Origin: Panorpa germanica
Taxonomy: Eukaryota > Arthropoda > Insecta > Mecoptera > Panorpidae
Assembly: GCA_963678705.1 (NCBI GenBank)
Contig: OY783217.1
Location: forward strand, 4,960,001-5,024,000
Direction: 5' to 3'
Length of the DNA: 64,000 bases
Shown: positions 1-10,633 of the stretch, piece after piece
Numbering within the stretch: position 1 is the first letter of the stretch
Layout: each line of letters opens with the position of its first letter
Notes under the pieces: model-generated
Databases searched by the model: none
The model's input: only the letters and a program-made list of their open reading frames with translations
What the model was told of the DNA's origin: nothing
Position numbers and translations under genes: made by a program

Positions 1-295
1 TGTCATTTGATGACATAATAACTGCATTCGTGGTGCAATTATATTACCATCGTTATTGCGTTCTGTTTTTTAATGTCAGTTTGTTTTAAAACAAAATATT
101 ACATATTATTACAAATTAGTCAAAGGTATGATACAATGCTAGGAAATTATATATTTATTATTTTTACGCCATATTATGTTCATCATTATCCAAATAGCAC
201 TGATCTTTGTATTAAGGGGATCGTCTCAGTGACAACCAACTCAAAATTTGGTTAGGAAGGCATATGCAGTAACAGCTAGGCCCTAGGGAAGGTTG

Positions 296-640
296 TTTTT
301 TATTTTTTTTTATTATTCTTTTATTATAGTGTTTTTGCCATTAGGCACTACATTCTTCCGCCTTAAATCATTAAATTTCATATCATTGTGCTTAATTACA
401 TTTGTGATCTTTATTCTATCTACCCATTCTCACTCCTTCCAAAAGAAAAAAAAAATACAAACAAAACAAATAAATTTAAACCCCTGTTACCCTCCCTCCT
501 GTTTCTACTCAGCCCTTTCTTCTCTTTCCTGGCTTCTTCTCTATCACTCTCTTCTCTCTCCTTCTCTGTTGATAATCTTTTAAAAGATCCTATATCAAAC
601 CAGCTATTACATATTTTTGAAAGCAGTTCCAACTTCAAGA
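296..640 (-). mobile_element. LINE 3'-end fragment with charged tail
   Basis: On the minus strand this reads as a lysine-, arginine- and glutamate-rich low-complexity peptide (420-638, with stretches such as EREESDREEARKEKK), followed by a short non-coding part and an A/TAATAAAA-rich end near 296. The same layout (charged tail, short 3' UTR, simple A-rich end) is seen more clearly at 34946-35330 and about 63590-64000, where a LINE zinc motif precedes it. The pyrimidine-rich look of the plus strand at 480-570 is explained by this. The catalytic domains are absent. The match rests on layout and composition, so it is tentative. Confidence 0.42.
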
Positions 641-719
641 ACTCAACGTTTTTAGCTATTGTACCATCGTCATACTGACCCTGTATTTAAAACAATCATT
701 TCTTCCAAAACATTATAAA

Positions 720-1035
720 CAGGGGCGGGCCTTAGTAGAAAAATTCATTATTGCTCACCTCGCTCTTTAGAAATCCCACTAGAATCACTGCGTATATCTT
801 TTAAGGCATTCATGTGCCTTAGTTTATCATTATTAAGATTTGTCATCTTTGTGCTTGTTAACTTTTATAAATCTTTCAATATAAAATTTCATTTCTCGTC
901 AATTATCATTAAAAATATTTACTTACAATTTACATTAATTATATAAAGAACAAGTGCCTTGCAAAGATCTGCCGTTCCGGGGGGCCACGCAAAGATCTGC
1001 TGCCCGGGGCCTCGCAATGGCTAAGGCCGCCCCTG
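720..1035. mobile_element. hAT-type MITE with 8-bp target duplication
   Basis: The ends are inverted: CAGGGGCGGGCCTTAG at the left and the reverse complement of CAGGGGCGGCCTTAG at the right. An exact 8-base direct repeat, ATTATAAA, flanks the element at 712-719 and 1036-1043. CAGGGGCGG-type ends with 8-base duplications are the signature of the hAT superfamily. There is no transposase inside, so it is non-autonomous. The right third is GC-rich and contains GCAAAGATCTGC twice (about 961-1001). Confidence 0.85.
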
Positions 1036-1043
1036 ATTATAAA

Positions 1044-2457
1044 GAAATAAAATCCAAGTTGTTTACGCCGTTTATTTTGTCACAGAATATAGTAAGGGTT
1101 ATAGTTCACAGGTAGTCCACTGGTTTGTAGTTAATATATATGTGAAAGGTCACACATGTTTGGTGAAATATTGGGTGTTAAAGACACGTAAGTGATTGAT
1201 GATTATAACAATGAAAAATGTGGGAACAGTAACAGTATGTGGATTTTATTGACTCTAAGGTAGTTGACCTCAATTTGACCCCACGTGGACAAAGGTAAAA
1301 GTGTTTGCACATAAATGATAGATCACTTCATAACTCTCATTTGTTTTTGAAGTGGCAAATAGCGGGTGACAAAGATTAATAATAAAACGTTGGGAAATGA
1401 AATAAATATTTAAAAGATATCAATTAGTGATAAAACTATACGTAGGTAAGAGCACATGTGCCTTTGTAATGTGTCTTTGTATTTCGGATTTTATAATAAA
1501 TATCGATCTTCTAGTTCATTGCTGGATTAGTAGTATTATCACTGCATATGCCTTACCTTTCGCATCCTTTTCTTTCTTGTTTCATTCAATAAAGCCAATA
1601 TTTTTGATGCGAACAGTGCGGACTTGCGGATGCTTACGTCACACGTGTTTAAATCTTCGTAGCATAATAAGTTTAACATCTGCAGTAATTATCAAGTGTG
1701 TACAATATGTACCATACCGTATTCACATAAAATATAATTTTCCATTTAAAATTCAAACAACGAATTGTTGTCATTATTTTTAAAATTAATTTTAATTCTT
1801 TTTTTTAAAAGTATCATGTAAGCTTTTCACGTAGTTTGCACAGCTTTTTATCTACTGCACATATATTAATACAAAATGTTGTGCAGAAATTATAAAAATA
1901 ACATATTTTTTTAAAACTCTTGTACATTAATGTTCCTCATTTGAATGTTTTATTATTCGTATGCTTTTTTTTTTTTTTGTTCAACCATTTTATATTTTCA
2001 CGTTTTTGCACTTACTTTAACCTAAGAGTTCAACTTAAATGTTTATCGTTTCACATTATTTTTATTTTTATGTAAACGTGTTCATGTTTAAAACGAGAGC
2101 TAACTTTATTTGTGAAATAAATTTGTACATTTATTGCTTAATCATAATTAAGTACAAATTCAGTGCATGTGTCCCTACCGACACCGTGTGGCGCAGCGCA
2201 GCATGGAATGAGAAATGATTGCGTTACTGTTATACTCGTACGAGTCCAATAAAATAAATAATATTAAACGTTTTTACAGGTATTTAATTACGGCCATATA
2301 CAAAGTTGTATTCAGTAAACTATTTTATAAAAACTTAAATAATAAAATACTTTATCACTATAATAATTTAATCCAAAAACGACACAGTGTGTATTCGAGT
2401 TTGATTATTATTTCGTTTAATTGATACACTCATTCATTAATTAGGTGATTACTAACT
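1044..2457. other. Intron or spacer, no gene recognised
   Basis: AT-rich sequence. The longest open frame (1427-1783, plus, 118 codons) has no recognisable motif and ordinary intronic composition. I see no splice-flanked conserved exon and no repeat with defined ends. Confidence 0.5.
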
Positions 2458-2700
2458 ACTAGTTTGCCACAAGCTAATTCCAAGGTTCATTTTCCGCTTC
2501 TTATATAGGAATTGTCTTCCAGTGCACGTTTCACTTTTTCTACTTATAACAAACTAATTAAATTCTTGCAGTGCAGTTTTGCACTTGCTACTTTGCTCAA
2601 GCTAATTTTAAGAATCATTTTCTATTTCTAATATACAAATTATCTTGCAGTGTAGTATCATATTTGCTAGTATAGTACAAGCTAATTCAAGAGTTGACAT
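2458..2700. repeat. Tandem block of about 80-bp dispersed repeat units
   Basis: Two full units and parts of others follow one another. Each starts near a CTAGTTTGCCACAAGCTAATT-like core, continues through TTCATTTTCCG-TTCTTATATA, and ends near TTGTCTTGCAGTGCA. Full units begin near 2458 and 2587, a truncated unit near 2537, and the start of another near 2666. Single or paired units in the same or opposite orientation recur at 23450-23540, 31375-31475, 31660-31755 and 53855-53965. The core GCTAGCTTGTGACAAGCT is itself partly palindromic. No coding potential is seen. Confidence 0.6.
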
Positions 2701-2897
2701 TGCGTTACATTTATTACCTGCGTTTCAGATTTCAGAACTATTTGTTGTTCATTCCTACTTAATCTTATCTATTTCACAAAATAATTGATTAGTGCATCCA
2801 GACAAATGAAGCACATGTTAACTACCTAAGAATCATTGTTGCACTGTATCTAGTTACGCTAAGTATTTAGATACTTTAGATTTATATGAATCCGTAA

Positions 2898-3212
2898 TCT
2901 TAATATATATAAATTACGTGTCACGTTGTCTGTCCGCGATGGACTCCTAAACTACTTAACCGATTTTAATCAAATTTGTACACCGTGTGCAGTTTGATCC
3001 AACTTGAAAGATAGGATAGCTTACATCTCAATTTATGATTGCAATATTATCTTATTGCAAATTATTTGTCTATTAATTATCTGTTAGCTCCAAACGATTT
3101 TAAAAGATGGCGACATCTGTTGACTAGATTGAGTAAATATTCAATAGATGGCGCTATGTAATGTAATATGACAAAAACGTTAGACACAGCAACGCGTGGC
3201 CGGGACAGCTAG
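2898..3212 (+). mobile_element. Non-autonomous Helitron
   Basis: The element starts with TC after an A and ends with CTAG before a T, as expected for Helitrons inserted between A and T. Just inside the 3' end is a GC-rich stretch (GCAACGCGTGGCCGGGACAG). The body begins with ATTACGTGTCACGTTGTCTG and TCCGCGATGGACTCCTAAAC, a sequence widely repeated in insect genomes. At about 315 bp it has no Rep/helicase gene, so it depends on an autonomous partner elsewhere. Confidence 0.78.
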
Positions 3213-3524
3213 TATTTATATATATTTAACTACTAATATAATATAACTACATATTTTATATTTACGAGGTACTTTCAACTGTTGGACAACCAAGCCTTAA
3301 CTACAAGACTTAAGAGAAAGAAACCTTTCGAACTACAATGACAATTATAATAAAAAAGTGTAGAAACAAAAATATAAATAGTACAAATTAAGAAAATGTC
3401 AATGGACGATCGTTAATATCGTATGTTATGTATATTTATTGGTTATGGATAAAATGCTGGTTTGTCATTAGATCAGTTGTAATTACTTGAATAAATAAAT
3501 AAAACATATATATGTATTTTATAT

Positions 3525-3770
3525 GTCAATTAGATGATACAATTGGCGATAGCATTGATGCTAAATACTGACTGCTGTGTCTTCAGGTTCGGTTCCCGGA
3601 TAGAATTAAATTTCTTTGCTCTGGTTGAATCAAGATAAATTGATTACGTACATATACATAATCATAAATTTGTTAACCAGCGGAGTAGTAACACACTGAT
3701 ATAAAGCCACGACGACACAAAAACTATCAACATTGTAATAAGCCAATGTTAAAAAAAAATTAAATTATTA
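3525..3770 (+). mobile_element. tRNA-derived SINE, copy 1
   Basis: The left part resembles a tRNA head. A sequence like a pol III A box (GATAGCATTGATGC, about 3548-3561) is followed by CTGACTGCTGTGTCTTC and then a near-perfect B box, GGTTCGGTTCC (about 3587-3597). A body of about 130 bases and an A-rich tail follow (poly-A run near 3752). Copies at 38014-38205 and 45008-45235 share the head and the body motif TTAACCAGCGGAGTAG / TTAAGGAGCGGTGTAG. It is the best kept at the B box of the copies in this window. Confidence 0.62.
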
Positions 3771-4315
3771 AAAAAACACAAACTTGTATATTAATGATAA
3801 AGATTGTTTCTTCAACTAGCAGTTAAGATATAACTATGGTTTTTCAGTTGTAGTTTTGTCAAAGAACAAAACTGAGAGCTTATAATGAAACTTTACCATA
3901 ATTAACTAAGGAAATCATAATTTACTATTACTTCCCTTTAACTGACCATCTTAAATTACTTTTACGATAATTGTAAGTTCAGCAAGAGGCCCTGTGTATT
4001 TTTAATCCTACTTTCTTTTACATTCGATTAATAAATGAAACGCCAAGTGTCAGTAAAACCATTACTAAATAAAATAATTCCACACCATGTAACTTGGGTA
4101 AGCTACAGCCACATCACTACAAATAATAAATATAAATTAATTTTTTAATTACGCAGTCTCGTAATGGTTTTACAAATTCTTTATTACAATTATTTACTTT
4201 TACTGTAAAGTTAAGATTCATTATTCACTCCGTTATAATGACTTGAATGTCTGTGACTGGGGCTGGGTGTTGCGGGGGGGGTTATGTTAATTAATAAAAA
4301 ATATCTACTACTCAC
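3771..4315. other. Intron downstream of the dpr exon
   Basis: AT-rich intronic sequence. On the minus strand this is the intron that begins with the GTGAGT donor at 4315-4310. The next expected Dpr exon (starting V-S-W-x-R-H-R-D) was not found between here and position 1, so it should lie outside the window. Confidence 0.55.
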
Positions 4316-4482
4316 CGTTCTGTTCCCCAGGTTCTTGACTTTGCAGACGAGGCATACAGGCTTGCCAACCAAACCGGTCATATTTGCTGGCACAGATGTG
4401 TCAAAATAAGGTCCCGTCCCTGGCGTCGGCCACTCCTGCAGGAAATCCGTCCGGAACTTACGCGAACCGTTTGCTACTGCAC
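4316..4482 (-). CDS. dpr-family: Dpr-family exon: start of first Ig domain
   Basis: This 167-bp internal exon belongs to a Dpr (defective proboscis extension response; zig-8-like) cell-surface protein. Dprs carry two Ig domains and pair with DIP partners in synaptic wiring. After two bases of a split codon it encodes 55 residues: the linker FLQEWPTPGTGPYFD, then VPANMTGLVGKPVCLVCKV and KNLGNRT. The last part is the A-to-B strand region of the first Ig domain, with the disulphide cysteine at residue 46. Sequons NMT (33-35) and NRT (53-55) fit an extracellular protein. The acceptor ends TTTCTGATATTGCAG and the donor is GTGAGT. The exon ends in phase 0 after NRT, where family members continue V-S-W-x-R-H-R-D. 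GC content is well above its surroundings. The paralogue cannot be named from one exon. Upstream exons should lie at higher coordinates and downstream ones to the left of the window. Confidence 0.92.
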
Positions 4483-5028
4483 CTGCAATATCAGAAACAA
4501 AATTAATTAAAAAAATAAAATGAAACTCATATAGACTTTAATTAAATAAACAGTTTTTGCTAGTAAATAAAATGAAGTGGCTAAATGTTTTTCACAATTA
4601 TTTATTAAATTTTGTTTTATGTTTTAGTTTATTTTGATTTAATATTACACGCTGCGTTAGTCTGAAGGTAGTTTTATTTTTCATCTAAAATACATCACCA
4701 TAATTACAATTGTTTAAAGCTTGAATCTGTCTTTGTGTTATTAATACTTCAACCTATTGACATAAAATATTTTCTTTGTCAAAGAGCAGTTACAGAACGG
4801 TTAAAAATCAACAAAAGTGTGATATACTCAATTAAATCATAACTGACTGTTTTAATTAAATTTTAAAATCGATATTTTTCTTTAAACTCCACAATAGTAT
4901 GTAAACTTAGTAATTATTTTATCAAAATAATATTTAAATTAAGGTGAAATGATACTTGACCATTTTAAAATGAATATTCCTATATTTTCTAGTTAAATTC
5001 CAATTTTTATATGACTGGTAACATTTCT
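4483..5028. other. Intron upstream of the dpr exon
   Basis: On the minus strand this is the end of the intron entering the dpr exon. It has a pyrimidine-rich tract just before the AG (4483-4515). Otherwise it is AT-rich with no recognisable feature. Confidence 0.6.
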
Positions 5029-5074
5029 AAGGGTTCGTCATAAATTTTATAACCTTTATTTATGACAAACCCTT
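5029..5074. repeat. Short inverted repeat (hairpin)
   Basis: AAGGGTTCGTCATAAAT at 5029-5045 and its reverse complement at 5058-5074 match at 16 of 17 positions, separated by a 12-base loop. It could be the tip of a palindromic MITE or a simple hairpin. No target duplication was found. Confidence 0.6.
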
Positions 5075-5149
5075 GTAACCTACAATTTGTAGGATATTTT
5101 GGTCATAGGGCCCACTTGTAAAGAGATATTACATAAAACTATTTTTAAA

Positions 5150-5470
5150 CGCCATTTTTTCAAGATGGCGGCACAAAGCCTTTCTATTTGCTCCTGTTAC
5201 AGAGTTATAATGCCATAATCAATATTTTTTAATTTATAGCCAGTCAAGAGATGGCTTTTTTAAAAACATTCAAAATCCGAGAAACGCATATTTTAAATAA
5301 TTGCGGAAGCAATGCAGCGAATATTTCAGCAACTGCTAAGCTTAGTTAGCTTCCATTTTGTAACACATATAATGAATATTTTAGACAGCTGGCTGCGTCA
5401 GACCTGAGCTTAAATCTTGCGTCATGAATATGCATCAACGTCATTATATTTCAGCTTTGAATATACTTAG
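5150..5470. repeat. Dispersed repeat copy A, carrying AAGATGGCGGC
   Basis: It shares blocks with 54930-55215 in the same order: TTCAAGATGGCGGCA, TTCTATTTG(C/T)TCCTG, a shared ATAGCCAG block and GTCATTATATTT-AGCTTT. The copies are diverged and no clear ends are seen. The AAGATGGCGGC core (5162-5172) equals the vertebrate YY1 / insect Pho-type consensus, though binding is not shown. Confidence 0.5.
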
Positions 5471-6136
5471 AAAATTAATTACAATAAAATGATGAAATTT
5501 CATAAACTAAAATTTAATCAAATAACCGTTTTATATGGTTCAATTCGGTACGTCATGGTTCACATGTCTATATTATTACAAAATTTAAATTGTCAATATT
5601 CTTTTAATGTCGTCATATTTATTCAAAGGTTTTTTTTTGAAAGAAGTAAAGGAAGAGAATATCGATGAATTTCAAAAACTTAGTGAATTGAACCAATAAA
5701 TTTATTTTAATACGAGTTTTTTTGAAGTTTCACATAAAACTCTAGTACATTATTATACAGAAAATATGTTATTCAATGTATACAACAGTTAAGAATAAAA
5801 AATAAATAAAAGACAAGTAAATCCTGTCATAACAATAACTTAGTTGTGAGAGTTCAAGTAAAGAAAACAAAATTAAAGTTATTTCCTTAGGGCATCCAAA
5901 TAAGAAGAAAATATCTGAACAGAAAGAGAAACAAAAATAAAACAAAAGTACTGAAAACTGAACTGAGTAATAAATATGTTATCAGAACAAGTTGAGAAAA
6001 TATCAGGACGGAAAATATAGAGAAAATGAGGAAAATGGAAAGAAAAACATTGAGGAAGTTCGAATTAAAATGAATTGCAGCACGTGGATATAATAAATTG
6101 TTGGGTTGTTTGCATATTTAGTGACTGGACCCATCG
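5471..6136. other. AT-rich spacer
   Basis: A long A-rich run of short GAAAA/AAGTAAA words (about 5760-6060), with no gene or defined repeat. Confidence 0.5.
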
Positions 6137-6139
6137 TAA

Positions 6140-6636
6140 GGGCGTCCGCACACGACGCGAGACCGAATCTACCCGAAGCGAATGTGATTACAACTGCTGT
6201 TAGTAAGAGAACGAACTTGTATGCAAGTGAGATAAAACACGAAGAAAGTCACCCGAGTCGGCTGATTTCAAACTAAACGCGAAACGAACTTTTCAACGAA
6301 AACAAGCACGAGTCTTGTCGGGCCGTGTATCGTGACTCTATAGAATTTTTAACAATAGCAAAACATGAGATTCTATTATGTTATATTTGATTGTATGTAT
6401 GTATTTAAATTTTTTTCAATAGTATTCGTAAACATCTCTGTTGATGAAACCAATAATGCCCTGCGACCGAGAAATCTAGTCGCTGAATATATGCTCAAAA
6501 CCAGTTTCAAATCAGTTTAGTTACGTTCGTGCCGTGTGTTTTATCTCACTCGTAAGCACGTTCGTTGTTTTACTCACATTTCATTTCAGTAATGACATTC
6601 AATGGTTTGCAACCATTGCGTCGTGTGCTGAGGGCC
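6140..6636. mobile_element. Harbinger-type MITE, copy 1
   Basis: The left end is GGGCGTCCGCACACGACGC. The right end, read inward, is GGCCCTCAGCACACGACGC. TAA is duplicated at 6137-6139 and 6637-6639. Three-base TWA duplications and GGG-type ends fit PIF/Harbinger. The interior has an imperfect inverted structure: GAACGAACTTGTATGCAAGT on the left faces a similar reversed block near 6545-6570. There is no transposase. A degraded relative lies at 23616-23955. Confidence 0.75.
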
Positions 6637-6889
6637 TAACTATTCTAAACTTTGATAGATCCGCTAGCTGAAACTATTGTTTTCGGTTAGTCTTTTATGT
6701 CAAAATTTCGGTAAATAACGTTATTTGTAAATTTGGGTAACCGTTTTTCATTATTTTTTAGTTTATAGATGAAATTTAGTATCTAGTCTGACAGTGAAGT
6801 AATAATTTGGAGCGAGATTACGGCGCTAAGGGGCGAATGCGCAGGAGTATTGCAGTAGAACGCAGCAACGAGTGCGCTGGGGAACTTAT

Positions 6890-7040
6890 CAGTGGCGGAC
6901 TCAGTATAATCATCGGTTTACAAGAGATAAATGACACCCACACACAACATGTTGCGAATATTATTATTTATCAAGTCACATATTTCGCCCGCTGTATCAG
7001 CGGTTATCTTGATTAGTCATCTGTGACCAGTCCACCCCTG
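6890..7040. mobile_element. Possible small hAT-like MITE
   Basis: The left end CAGTGGCGGACTCAG resembles the right end read inward, CAGGGGTGGACTGGTCA, and both look like hAT termini. The 8 bases on either side match poorly (about 3 of 8), so the insertion is old or the call is wrong. Confidence 0.35.
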
Positions 7041-8255
7041 AACAACATAACTCTCCACTAAGTGTTGTCTAAACAAAGATATCATCGTTCCTGTTGGACT
7101 GAGACAAACATTGCTCATCCATCCAAGAATCAACACATAAATCAATACCTAAGTGACCACACTTTTTTTTAGGTACCCTGTTGTTTCATCACATGAGTGG
7201 TTAAGGGTGCCATACTGCGTAGACAGATTATTGTATATAAAATCATTTCTAGCAATAACAATGTTACAAACCCTGTCTATATCGTTCTAGTATATAAAAT
7301 GTAAAAATAATATATTGCTTTTTTCTGTATTATAAAAAAAATATATGAGTTATTCTGCGATATACTCTTGCGTTAGAGATATATCAATATCCTATAACGA
7401 TTTGAAATTTGACGTTTTTATTATATCGTATAAAAACTACAATGATGTATAGAATATAGGAGTGCGAGTATATTGTTTGGATATAGTGAAATAATGGAAG
7501 AATGGAAGGTAGGATAGACTGCATGAGAGCCGAGATCCTTGCTGTTATTTACTGGCTAGAGTCACATTTGGTTAAATTATTATGACAATTAAGAAAACAG
7601 TATTTTGAAACAAAGTATTAACCCCAACAACAAAGAATAAAATCGTTCCACATGTAAGATACATACGATAATTAATTATTAAATGAGGATTAAAGTTCTT
7701 CTTACTATGCTTCTTATGTGTGTGGAAAATGTAAAGAATAAAAAAATTGTGCCCAATTTTTCACTGACACAAATTTAGGTTATGATGCTTAACGCATTGC
7801 TGCTGAATGTATCTAATATCCTGTTCTATATCTAAAAGTGTACCGCTAAGATAATAGCCCACAGGTTGGGATCAAACATTTGTATTTGTCTTTGTAGTTT
7901 CTTAAGAAAAATTATGACTTATGGACACCTTAACTTTATATTAACTTGTTAAAAAGAGTATGGACTATTGACAAATGCATATGATTTTTTGATAAGTCTA
8001 ACCTTCAAACTGTAGGAGTCAAAATTTCATGATATTCCAACCATTACTTTACGAATTATAGTGGTTTTGGTGACGCTAGTTTTATAATTTTCAAACCAAT
8101 GGAAAAATACCGTTCAAGCAAAGCAATGACAAGTGTTACTCGGAGTTGAATCATTTGGATTTATCAATAGAGTCGCCACTTATATCATCCTCAGAACTTA
8201 TTAAGTGATGTGCTATATATTCCAACCTATAACCAAGAGAAGAATCCTGTTCGTT
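7041..8255. other. Spacer, no gene recognised
   Basis: AT-rich. No conserved exon, RNA gene or bounded repeat was recognised. Confidence 0.45.
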
Positions 8256-8315
8256 CCCACTTCTGAAACAGAGAAGAACACTAATCCCACTTCTGAAATA
8301 GAGAAGAACACTAAT
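8256..8315. repeat. 30-bp tandem duplication
   Basis: Two head-to-tail copies of a 30-base unit that begins CCCACTTCTGAAA and ends AACACTAAT. They differ at one base. It is a recent local duplication and explains the repeated peptide in the minus-strand frame here. Confidence 0.9.
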
Positions 8316-9224
8316 GATTAGAAACGGTCTAAAAACAGTCAAAATTATAAAGGAATTGAATTAGGCATCAGCTATACATTTTATTAATTGAAGCTTTTAC
8401 ATTACTTGGTGTTTCTTTTACAAGAAAATCAAATTTATAAAATAACTAAGAAGGTGAAGTTTTCTCATCTGCAAAGCATAAACTAGCTAATAAAATAGAA
8501 TACCATTAATTTAAATTTTAAACAGTAATTTTGTCATCCACACCACACCACCCCACAATACACGATGGGGCGATAGAGCGGGTATCAGTTACTAAGAAAC
8601 ACAATCTAAATGTAATTATATCTCCCGTAAGCGTAACCCAATTTCAAAAGTCTTTTGACAATAAAAAAAAAAGTTCTATAAATAGATTACTAAAAGTTTT
8701 ATGAAAGAGCAAAATATATAAAAAAAGAAAACAAGTTTTAAACAACTTAGTTTGTCCTTTTTGTTTTAAACATTAACCTAATGCGCGCATTTTGCTCCGT
8801 TTGTTTTGAAAAAGAAAACCGTATTACTGAAACTAGAGCCAAGTATTAAATAAACAAATATAATTCACTTCCTCTATGATGTCTGAATTACTTGTTGGCT
8901 TGTAACTACACTTTTTTAGATTTTATTATATTTAATAGAAAGAACAAACAAACATATTCAAAGCTAAAAAGCTAAAGTTCCTGTTTGTCAGCTTGTATTA
9001 TGAGATCCCTTGTAATGCCTTGCGCTAGCTGTGAGCTGTATTAAAATATAAATGAAAGAAATAGTTTTTAATAATCTTGTTTTATTATACCTGTATAATG
9101 TTTTATTAAGACGGGTATTTTTATACAAATAATAAAATAATTCTCTTTGAGCTTTCGTCTCCTGACTTTCTATTTGTTGAGCAACAATAAGTAAATTTAT
9201 TATTATAATATACAATGGTATATA

Positions 9225-9365
9225 GTAGGTTAGACAGGGAAATAGCATTCTATCGCCCCAATAATGCTCCTCTTCTTTTTTAGACTTTACATCCCGACCA
9301 GCAACCAGAAAGACGGTGTTAATAAGAAGCGTTAGCGAAAACTGTAACAACTTTTTGCTTTGCTT
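9225..9365 (-). mobile_element. LINE 3'-end fragment (GGGGCGATA family)
   Basis: Read on the minus strand, SLTLLINTVFLVAG and the following TTGGGGCGATAGAATGCTA align with the end of the LINE at 30145-30454 (TLPVNTAFLIEK, then TTAGGGGCGATAAAAGGCTA). The A-rich linker between them is also similar. The sequence beyond toward lower coordinates is unrelated. Confidence 0.45.
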
Positions 9366-10576
9366 TTTAGATTTTACATTCTTTCAATATTTAATCACGT
9401 ATTACGTCTCATTACCATACTAAACTTAAAAACTATTCTAACATTTTAATAATTAAAAAAGCACTCTCTTTCCATTTCATATTTCTCAGTCCTTCTTGGC
9501 TCTACCTCCGCCATCCTTTTGAACTATAACAAATATTACATTCCCTTATTTCCGAATCAGAATGATTCACTCTTAATCTTGATGGTATGTATTATAATTA
9601 ATCTTATTTAAAAATAATTTTACGTGAATTCTGGAGTTGACTTACTCTGTTTTAGAATTTAATGAATAGATTTTGAGATATTGAGTTAAGCTGTCCCACA
9701 AGTTGATTTGGTAGATACAAATTACAGCTTATAGCTGACACCACAGGTTCTACCCTCTTCTTTGAAGCTCATCACATTTAAATAGCGGCAGATGATTTCG
9801 TTAGGAACGAACCATGAGGTATTAGTAGAACTTTTGTATCTATTTTGTTATTATTTGAAGTGTGAAGCGAAATGCTGTTATTTTTTGAGTTTGATACGAA
9901 AACAGCATAGAGGAAATTGAGATAATTATGCAATGTATGTATGCGGTGTGTATTTTGATAAAGGCCAGAGTGTTCGAAGAGTTTTTCAAAGAGTGTTCGT
10001 TGCTGGACCCATTTTCACTTGTGCTCTAACGGTATGTATAATTAGACAACCTCTATGCAACTTTTATGATAATAACATAGATTAAAATGGAACCTTATTT
10101 AAGTTGTTTGTAATAACCAATGGTTTGATTTAAAGTTTACTTTAAATTAGTTTTTGTAAATCTAGATCTTTAGTTATTCTCATACATAAAATAATAAACG
10201 AAAAAAAAATGAAATACATACTTGAAATTGTTTCAAATGAACACCACACCAGTACGAACATAATCTAGCTATGCGGAAATACTTGTTCGGAACCGTATGG
10301 GCTTACAGCAGCTTAAACATGTTTATTAAGGATGTCTTAAACAACGTGTCCACTTAGGAAGCAGTAATGAAGCAAAATCCTCTTCAACCACATGTACATA
10401 CCCTATAAACTAGATGTAACCTACTTCACACGATGGGTGGCAGTGGCGCTGGTATTCGTGGTTGTAGCACACTACACTACAAGGATTTCAAGATTTGTTT
10501 CATAGACATATGTACATATAGACTCACTAACACAATATTAAGCATCTTGGAACTAATACGATATTAATTTTATAGT

Positions 10577-10579
<3 letters not shown>
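9366..10579. other. Spacer, no gene recognised
   Basis: AT-rich with no conserved coding segment. Only short frames are present, and none has a recognisable motif. Confidence 0.45.

Positions 10580-10630
<51 letters not shown>
10580..10630. repeat. (TA)n microsatellite
   Basis: About 25 uninterrupted TA dinucleotides, followed by a short TCTATATATGTGTGTG transition. Confidence 0.97.

Positions 10631-10633
<3 letters not shown>

Noticed and set aside
1427-1783. 118-codon plus-strand frame
   Set aside because: No recognisable motif, and composition like the surrounding non-coding DNA.
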